DNA of 17,958 nt from Bacillota bacterium (GTDB taxonomy: Bacteria; Bacillota; Clostridia; Christensenellales; CAG-138), in contig JAFABA010000010.1 in the NCBI GenBank assembly GCA_023426265.1, forward strand, positions 1 through 17,958, written 5' to 3'. Shown here in pieces: positions 13,781 through 17,958 of the stretch. The notes beneath the pieces were generated by a model. The model made no database searches. It was not told the origin of the DNA and worked only from the letters and a program-made list of their open reading frames with translations. The number at the start of each line of letters is the position of its first letter. The first letter of the stretch is position 1. A program made the translations under genes and the position numbers.

Positions 13781-14736
13781 ACCCTTCCCCTCCCCTGCAA
13801 CGGCAGCGCCTTCAGTGCACCGTCCCATATCCCCGTCACACAGCCGACGCGTCCTTCTTCCCGTCCCAGCAGCACCACGCGCTCAAACACGCCGCTTTCC
13901 AGCAACTCCATCAGCGCGCGCCTTTTGGATAAGGAAGAGATATCCCGTACATGCGCGCTCGCTATGGTAACGACTCCGCAATAGGCAGCCTCCTGCACGG
14001 CGTCCGCTTCCGATTTTGTGCCCAATTCGTCCGTTACGATGACTTCCGGCGAAAGCACGCGGACGGCAAGCCGTATCCCTTCGCATTTGGGAAAGCCGGA
14101 AAGCACATCCGTGCGCGGCCCCAACGATAGCTGCGCCAATCCCCGCACCGCGCCCGCAAGTTCCATTCGTTCATCCACCACGCAGACGCGCTGCGGCAAA
14201 GCGCCATTGAGGCCCGCCGAAAGCTGGCGGACAATGTCTCTTAGCATCGTCGTTTTTCCGCAGCCGGGAGGAGAGATGATGAGCGCGGGGCACGGCGTTC
14301 CGTCCCGCCGCAGCAAGAGAGGCATGACTCCGTCCGCGGCGCCCGGGCAGGCGCGCGCAATACGGATATTGAGCGAGGTGATGTCCGTCTGCGCCACCGT
14401 CTGCCCCTGCTTTAATACCGCTTTGCCGCACAGCCCCATGCGGTAGCCGCCGGGCAGCGTGATAAATCCGTTTTTGAGTTCCTCTTCCCAGGCGTAAATG
14501 GAATGCTCACAGGCGCGCTCAAGTATGCTTGCGCAATCCGAGACGCCGGGCACGGCCTGCAGCAAACGCTCATAGCCGCTGCAGCAAAGCTGGAGCGGCT
14601 GCCCGGCGCGGATGCGGATCTCCTCAAGCGGCAGCGTATCGTCGACTTTTTGGAGCTCCTGCTGTAACCTTGTTGGAAAGAGAGGCAGAAGGGAAGTTTT
14701 CCAGTTTTCCTTGTTGTATCTTCCTTTATTCTCCAT
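13756..14736 (-). CDS. spoIIIAA: SpoIIIAA, AAA-type ATPase of the feeding channel
   Basis: Cytoplasmic mother-cell ATPase that powers the SpoIIIA channel and resembles type II/IV secretion ATPases. From the ATG at 14736 it has 326 residues (B. subtilis 307). Walker A SPPGCGKTT is at about 155-163 and Walker B VIVTDE at about 232-237; the DERMELAG segment (about 187) and the C-terminal GREEGRVG are also family patterns. Start choice is open: an AAAGGGGG site at 14748-14755 is 11 bases from ATG 14736 but only 2 from the in-frame ATG 14745, which would add three residues. It is the first gene of the eight-gene operon. Confidence 0.94.
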   Translation of the reverse strand: MENKGRYNKENWKTSLLPLFPTRLQQELQKVDDTLPLEEIRIRAGQPLQLCCSGYERLLQAVPGVSDCASILERACEHSIYAWEEELKNGFITLPGGYRMGLCGKAVLKQGQTVAQTDITSLNIRIARACPGAADGVMPLLLRRDGTPCPALIISPPGCGKTTMLRDIVRQLSAGLNGALPQRVCVVDERMELAGAVRGLAQLSLGPRTDVLSGFPKCEGIRLAVRVLSPEVIVTDELGTKSEADAVQEAAYCGVVTIASAHVRDISSLSKRRALMELLESGVFERVVLLGREEGRVGCVTGIWDGALKALPLQGRGRVCSMQSQC

Positions 14737-14765
14737 TTGCAGCATGTCCCCCTTTGCTCAAAGTG

Positions 14766-14793
14766 TATGTATGCGCGTACCGTTTCAGAATGA
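14766..14793 (-). promoter_or_regulatory. Sigma-E-like promoter of the spoIIIA operon
   Basis: On the - strand TCATTCT (14787-14793) is followed after 13 bp by CATACATA (14766-14773). The known sigma-E pattern is about KHATATT, 13-15 bp, CATACANT, so the -10 fits 7 of 8 and the -35 about 5 of 7. A second overlapping CATACACT (14762-14769) is a perfect -10 but has a poor -35. The leader would be short, about 15-25 bases. In B. subtilis spoIIIA is transcribed in the mother cell by sigma-E, which supports the call. Confidence 0.5.
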
Positions 14794-14848
14794 TTTTTTC
14801 TCTCACCTGAAACTGCCGCAACGAAAGGAGATATGCAGGTTTTCCTTG

Positions 14849-14862
14849 TTTTTGTCGAAAAT
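14849..14862 (+). promoter_or_regulatory. Spo0A binding site (0A box)
   Basis: TTTTTGTCGAAAAT contains the complete 0A-box core TGTCGAA (14853-14859) with the preferred T-rich and A-rich flanks. It lies in the 196-bp divergent region, about 115 bp upstream of spoIIIAA and 85 bp upstream of the GntR gene. It overlaps the -35 of the promoter proposed for the GntR gene, an arrangement known for Spo0A-controlled sigma-A promoters such as spoIIG. The Spo0A effector domain encoded in this window is well conserved, so the standard site should be recognised. Confidence 0.65.
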
Positions 14863-14881
14863 ATCATGTACACTTTATAAA
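14852..14881 (+). promoter_or_regulatory. Putative sigma-A promoter of the GntR-family gene
   Basis: TTGTCG (14852-14857) and TATAAA (14876-14881) are 18 bp apart; the alternative -10 TTTATA at 14874 gives 16 bp. The predicted start near 14888 leaves about 55 bases of leader before the gene. The -35 is part of the 0A box, so Spo0A-P could activate or repress it. Confidence 0.45.
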
Positions 14882-14941
14882 GAAATCAAATCCTCGCACC
14901 CAGTTTGTGCGTTTCATATTTTGATTTTTGGAGAGGCATGA

Positions 14942-15598
14942 ATGTCTAATATTTTCGATACGCATGATCACCATTCGCTCAGCGCTAAGGTGTTCAAATA
15001 TGTTCGCGACGGCATTATCGAGGGCCGCTACCAGTCCGGAGATTACCTGGTGGAAACAAAACTCGCGGAAGAACTGGGCGTAAGCCGCACCCCCATACGG
15101 GAGGCGCTCAAACAGCTTGAACTCGAGGATCTCGCGGAATCCATCCCGAACCGCGGCGTCATAGTAAAGGGCATATCGCAGGAGGATATCACCGACATTT
15201 ACACCATACGCCTGCAGCTGGAAGGCCTGGCGGCGTTTTGGGCGGCGCAGCGCATCCGCCAGCAGCAGCTGGATCAGCTTGGGGAACTTGTGGAGCTGAT
15301 GGAGCTCTACACCCGCCGCAACGATTCGGTGAACCTCGCGCGCCTTGATTCCGAATTTCATGAAATTATATTCACCGCAAGCAACTCCCGCACGCTCAGG
15401 CACATCCTGATTTCCCTCCATCAAAACGCGCAGCGCGCCAGAAAAAGTTCTCTGATGTCCCCGGCGCGCACGCCGAAATCACTGGAGGAGCACAAGGAGA
15501 TTTATGATGCCCTGTGCGCCCGCGACGCGGAGCGTGCCAAGTTCTGTATGGAACAGCACATTCTTACCGCCGCGCATTCTTACCCGGCAGAAGAATGA
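14942..15598 (+). CDS. GntR-family (FadR/FCD) transcriptional regulator
   Basis: A 218-residue DNA-binding repressor or activator responding to a small ligand, probably an organic acid. The N-terminal winged helix-turn-helix (about 12-78) contains LAEELGVSRTPIREALKQLE, the GntR recognition signature. The C-terminal FCD domain (about 84-210) keeps the four expected metal ligands Asp136, His140 (LDSEFHEIIF), His184 (EEHKEIYDAL) and His206 (EQHILTA), so it should bind a metal and a carboxylate-type effector. The ATG at 14942 follows GGAGAGG (14930-14936) by 5 bases. No metabolic operon is attached: it is followed by its own terminator. Its target is unknown; two FadR-type palindromes near 17202 are candidates. 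Confidence 0.92.
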   Translation: MSNIFDTHDHHSLSAKVFKYVRDGIIEGRYQSGDYLVETKLAEELGVSRTPIREALKQLELEDLAESIPNRGVIVKGISQEDITDIYTIRLQLEGLAAFWAAQRIRQQQLDQLGELVELMELYTRRNDSVNLARLDSEFHEIIFTASNSRTLRHILISLHQNAQRARKSSLMSPARTPKSLEEHKEIYDALCARDAERAKFCMEQHILTAAHSYPAEE

Positions 15599-15602
15599 AA
15601 GT

Positions 15603-15627
15603 TGCGGGCGTATGCCCGCATTTTTTT
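15603..15627 (+). terminator. Intrinsic terminator after the GntR-family gene
   Basis: TGCGGGC (15603-15609), a 4-base GTAT loop and GCCCGCA (15614-15620) form a perfect 7-bp stem followed directly by seven T residues (15621-15627). It starts 4 bases after the stop codon. It makes the regulator a single-gene transcript. Confidence 0.93.
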
Positions 15628-15666
15628 GCAAAAACTTCCGTTGCCACTTTTTTGAGTTTTCTCTGT

Positions 15667-15770
15667 GCAGGCTTGACAGAGCAAGCCTGCGCGCAAGGGT
15701 TGAGGCCGGTGCAATCCGCAGCGAACGGTCCTGTGGACCGTTCGCAGGTCGAAGCGGGTATCTGCTTGCG
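15667..15770 (+). other. Hairpin-rich non-coding stretch, possible structured RNA
   Basis: The 296 bp from 15599 to 15894 hold no credible gene. After the terminator there are two strong perfect hairpins: 15667-15675 with 15682-15690 (9 bp, 6-base loop) and 15721-15731 with 15735-15745 (11 bp, 3-base loop). The second is framed by two further pairings, GGCC 15704-15707 with GGTC 15747-15750 and CGCAAG 15692-15697 with CTTGCG 15765-15770, giving a nested multi-stem fold. No T run follows, so these are not terminators. It does not match any riboswitch class I can recognise. It could be a structured leader of the methyltransferase mRNA, a small RNA or a mobile-element remnant. Confidence 0.4.
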
Positions 15771-15921
15771 GGTGCCCCGGAAATCTGACGCATAGGTCGC
15801 CAAATGGGCTGGATTTTAGGGGATTTGCTAATTATGTTGCGTTGGCGGGTATGGCATAACGCCCCGACATGAGGATCTTAATACCTGCAATGTAATGAAA
15901 CCAGAAAGGGCGGTGGCTGAA

Positions 15922-17118
15922 ATGGCAAACGTTGAAGTGACCGGCGAACTGCATCCAAGCGGCGGACCGGGTTCGTTTTACCTGGGCCGTTCGGAGGAAT
16001 TGCTCGAACAGCTGCTCAAACGCCATGCGAACGCCGTGCAGCTGATCTATTTGGACCCACCCTTTGGCACCGGGGACCTCTTCCGCATGCAGATTGGGAA
16101 GGCCAGCATAGAGCGCCCCGCCTATTCGGACGTGCTGACCGGGGAAAAGTACCTTGATTTCCTTCACCCCATACTCACAGGGTGCAGAGAGCTTCTAAAC
16201 GCAACGGGTTCTCTTTACCTGCATGTGGATTACCGGATGGCTGCCCCGCTGAAGCTGATGCTGGACGGGATATTCGGCGAAAAGAACTTCATGAACGAGA
16301 TCATTTGGATGTACCGCTCCGGCGGACGCAGCACCCGGCACTTCTCCCGCAAGCACGATACCATACTGTTCTACCGAAAGTCCCGCAACTGCTACTTCGA
16401 TATAGAGGCGGCGGGTGTGCCCCGGGGACCTGAGCGGCGGAACCATATGAGGCGCAGCATAGATGAAAAGGGGCGCGTCACCTATTCCATACGCTCCGGC
16501 GGCAAGCTGTACCACTACTATGAAGACTCGCTTGTCTACCCCAGCGACGTCTGGACGGATATTGAGCACCTGCACCAGCGGGACCCGGAACGCAACGGGT
16601 ACGCCACCCAGAAACCGGAAGCGCTTTTGAAGCGTATTATTTCCGTTTCCTCCCGCCCGGGCGATTTGGTAGCGGACCTGTTTTCCGGAAGCGGCACCAC
16701 GGCGGCGGTGGCCGCGCAGATGCGCCGCCGGTTCCTTGCCTGCGACAGCTCCCCTTTCGCCCTGTATGCGCTGCGCAGGCGGATGTCCTCGCTTTTTAAC
16801 CCAATCAATCTGCTGGAAGCGGCACAGCCTTTTGAGCTTTTTTTCCCCGCTTCCGCTCCCCGCGCAGCCATAACCGCAGCCCATACCACAGGCGGGGACA
16901 GCATCGCATGCACGCTCCAAAAATATGAGGCCGACAACGCGTCCCCTCTCGTATATTGCGCGTTGGGCCAGGTGACGAACGGCATATTCCACCCCGCCGC
17001 TTCCACCTATACGCCCACGCTTCCGCTCACGCTTTCCATGCCTGCGGCCTTTGGTTTGCCTGTGCTGCAAACGGTGGACGCGGAGGGGCGCCAGGAATTT
17101 TGGATGCTGAATGAATAA
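15922..17118 (+). CDS. Solitary beta-class site-specific DNA methyltransferase
   Basis: DNA N6-adenine or N4-cytosine methyltransferase of the N6_N4_Mtase family. From the ATG at 15922 it has 398 residues. Motif IV LDPPFGTG is at about 44-51 and motif I DLFSGSGTT at 252-260, preceded by GYATQKPEALLKRII (motif X region). The order IV, target region, X, I is the beta class. A C-terminal extension of about 100 residues after the fold (from about 300) is not recognised. I prefer ATG 15922 because GGCGGTG (15909-15915) lies 6 bases upstream; an in-frame ATG at 15895 has no ribosome site. No restriction endonuclease or specificity gene lies beside it and it has its own terminator, so it looks like an orphan enzyme. 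Its target sequence cannot be read. Confidence 0.9.
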   Translation: MANVEVTGELHPSGGPGSFYLGRSEELLEQLLKRHANAVQLIYLDPPFGTGDLFRMQIGKASIERPAYSDVLTGEKYLDFLHPILTGCRELLNATGSLYLHVDYRMAAPLKLMLDGIFGEKNFMNEIIWMYRSGGRSTRHFSRKHDTILFYRKSRNCYFDIEAAGVPRGPERRNHMRRSIDEKGRVTYSIRSGGKLYHYYEDSLVYPSDVWTDIEHLHQRDPERNGYATQKPEALLKRIISVSSRPGDLVADLFSGSGTTAAVAAQMRRRFLACDSSPFALYALRRRMSSLFNPINLLEAAQPFELFFPASAPRAAITAAHTTGGDSIACTLQKYEADNASPLVYCALGQVTNGIFHPAASTYTPTLPLTLSMPAAFGLPVLQTVDAEGRQEFWMLNE

Positions 17119-17140
17119 CACTATATAGGTATCACAAATG

Positions 17141-17166
17141 AAGCGCCGGGCAATCCGGCGCTTTTT
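17141..17166 (+). terminator. Intrinsic terminator after the methyltransferase gene
   Basis: AAGCGCCGG (17141-17149) pairs with CCGGCGCTT (17155-17163) around a GCAAT loop, followed by a T run to 17166. It lies 22 bases after the stop codon. Confidence 0.93.
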
Positions 17167-17201
17167 GTATGCAATATGTATAGCAAAGGTATTCGTCCGT
17201 T

Positions 17202-17226
17202 TTGTATACAAACAATTTGTATACAG
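17202..17226. promoter_or_regulatory. Two TTGTATAC palindromes, candidate FadR/GntR operators
   Basis: TTGTATACAA (17202-17211) is a perfect 10-bp palindrome and TTGTATACAG (17217-17226) matches it at 9 of 10, with centres 15 bp apart. The core fits the TnGT..ACnA pattern known for FadR-subfamily GntR operators. They lie about 75-95 bp upstream of the collagen-like gene. The only such regulator in the window is the gene at 14942-15598; the link is an inference. Confidence 0.45.
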
Positions 17227-17235
17227 CATATATTG
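17208..17235 (+). promoter_or_regulatory. Weak sigma-K-like promoter for the collagen-like gene
   Basis: AC at 17208-17209 is followed after 17 bp by CATATATTG (17227-17235). The sigma-K pattern is AC, 16-17 bp, CATAnnnTA, so the -10 fits except for the last base. A late mother-cell sigma factor would suit a spore-surface gene, and the second palindrome (17217-17226) would lie within the spacer. Short motifs like this arise by chance, so this is tentative. Confidence 0.28.
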
Positions 17236-17296
17236 TTATTGGACGTTGCCTGGCCCAGAACAAACGACAAAGTAAAATATAAAGTAGGGAAATGTT

Positions 17297-17958
17297 ATGG
17301 ACATAGCTTTGCAAATAGAACGATTGGCGGCAGGATCGGTAAACGCAGGTGCAAATGTGATTTTCGATAATGTCGTATTCAGCGCCGGAAATATCAGCTA
17401 CAACAGCGCAACCGGCGTCATTACCTTTAATGAAGCGGGTAGATACGTCTTGGACTGGTGGGTTGCAACGCAAGCCACTTCATCTGCCATGGGCGTCGTA
17501 TTTGCCATATCTTCTTCCCAAGGGGATTTTCTTGAGGGCAATTCGCCCACCAAGACCGGAGAAGTGGTAGGAATCGGCATTATTGAAGTAGTGGCTGCCC
17601 CTGTCACGGCCTCCTTGATAAACGCAACTACCAGCACAATTTTCTATTCCTCTATCGTGCCGGTAAAAGCGACACTGGTTATCGTACAAGATGATCTTAC
17701 CACTTCTGGGCCGACTGGCCCTACCGGCGCTACAGGCCCCACCGGGCCTACCGGGCCTACCGGAGCCACGGGTGCGACCGGCGCTACTGGGCCCACCGGC
17801 CCCACCGGGGCTGCTGGCACAACCGGCCCTACCGGGGCTACCGGCGATACTGGGCCCATCGGTCCTACGGGTGCTACTGGCGATACTGGACCTACCGGGC
17901 CTGCAGGTGCCACCGGTGATACCGGACCCACTGGTCCTACGGGTGTCACCGGCGATAC
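17297..17958 (+). CDS. Collagen-like spore-surface protein, globular domain first (3' end outside window)
   Basis: The frame opens with ATG at 17297 after a TAGGG site and stays open to the window end (220 residues visible). Residues 1-137 resemble the C1q/TNF-like trimer domain of BclA-type exosporium proteins: VIFDNVVFSAGNISYNSATG, ITFNEAGRYVLDWWVATQA, FAISS, then PVKATLVIVQDD (shown by its conserved cores). From 17708 the protein is an uninterrupted Gly-X-Y collagen repeat: 27 full triplets, mostly GPT, GAT and GDT, with Thr at Y in 24 of them. Threonines of such repeats are glycosylated in BclA. There is no signal peptide, as for many spore-coat-associated proteins. In BclA the collagen part comes first and the globular domain last; here the order is reversed, unless a second globular domain follows beyond the window. 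Confidence 0.85.
   Translation, partial: MDIALQIERLAAGSVNAGANVIFDNVVFSAGNISYNSATGVITFNEAGRYVLDWWVATQATSSAMGVVFAISSSQGDFLEGNSPTKTGEVVGIGIIEVVAAPVTASLINATTSTIFYSSIVPVKATLVIVQDDLTTSGPTGPTGATGPTGPTGPTGATGATGATGPTGPTGAAGTTGPTGATGDTGPIGPTGATGDTGPTGPAGATGDTGPTGPTGVTGD
17834..17958 (+). repeat. 36-bp tandem repeat coding for collagen units
   Basis: From about 17834 the triplets settle into a 12-residue period, GAT-GDT-GPx-GPx, giving three full 36-bp units and the start of a fourth before the window ends. Upstream (17708-17833) the triplets are irregular. Third-base changes between units show that they are not very recent copies. Such repeats vary in number between strains and are hard to assemble. 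Confidence 0.8.

Noticed and set aside
15690..15775. Cobalamin-type riboswitch suggested by GCCGGTGCAATCC
   Set aside because: The rest of the conserved B12-box and core motifs are missing, and the downstream gene has no cobalamin link.
16195..17229. 344-codon open frame on the - strand
   Set aside because: It is opposite the methyltransferase, crosses that gene's terminator, and is a GC-rich shadow frame with no recognisable domain.
17644..17949. Pro/Val/Gly-rich open frame on the - strand
   Set aside because: It is the antisense of the collagen repeat; its regularity simply mirrors the Gly-X-Thr codons.
17708..17958. CRISPR array or non-coding satellite
   Set aside because: The period is a multiple of 9 bp, the frame stays open with Gly at every third codon, and the differences are mostly at third bases, so this is coding collagen repeat.

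Overview
The window is chromosomal DNA of an endospore-forming member of the Clostridia (Firmicutes/Bacillota) with moderately high GC. The evidence is spo0A, spoIVB, a complete spoIIIA operon, clostridial-style gene order, AGGAGG-type ribosome binding sites and frequent TTG/GTG starts. I cannot name the genus from sequence alone.

Layout. (1) 1-3622, + strand: the 3' part of recN, then spoIVB and spo0A, the conserved recN-spoIVB-spo0A block. A good sigma-G-type promoter lies in front of spoIVB. (2) 3625-9816, - strand: a housekeeping operon read right to left, asp23 - amaP - DUF2273 - nusB - TsaD/Kae1-like gene - folD - xseA - xseB - ispA. It starts from a clear extended -10 sigma-A promoter at 9873-9900, and a structured repeat-like element sits between folD and xseA. 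(3) 9948-14745, - strand: all eight spoIIIA genes (AA to AH), tightly packed, with an unusually short spoIIIAF. (4) 14746-14941: a divergent control region with a sigma-E-like promoter for spoIIIA, and a perfect Spo0A box overlapping the -35 of a promoter for the gene on the right. (5) 14942-17166, + strand: a GntR/FadR-type (FCD) regulator with its terminator, a 0.3 kb stretch rich in inverted repeats, and a solitary beta-class DNA methyltransferase with its terminator. (6) 17167-17958, + strand: two TTGTATACAA-type palindromes, then the start of a collagen-like spore-surface gene. Its C1q/BclA-like globular domain comes first and is followed by Gly-X-Thr repeats that run off the window.

How it fits together. 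Spo0A starts sporulation. SpoIIIAA-AH form the mother-cell part of the channel to the forespore, and SpoIVB is the forespore signalling protease acting later on the sigma-K checkpoint. The collagen-like protein is probably a late spore-surface protein. The Asp23/AmaP/DUF2273 trio is an envelope-associated module. NusB, FolD, ExoVII and the prenyl synthase are the usual housekeeping partners of this neighbourhood.

Main oddities: the two halves of the usually collinear spoIIIA...ispA...recN-spoIVB-spo0A cluster meet tail to tail (2 bp between spo0A and ispA); Spo0A lacks the second Asp of its receiver acidic pair; SpoIIIAF lacks its soluble domain; the collagen-like protein has reversed domain order; and a Spo0A box sits over the divergent spoIIIA/GntR control region. 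I found no tRNA, rRNA, CRISPR array or transposase gene.
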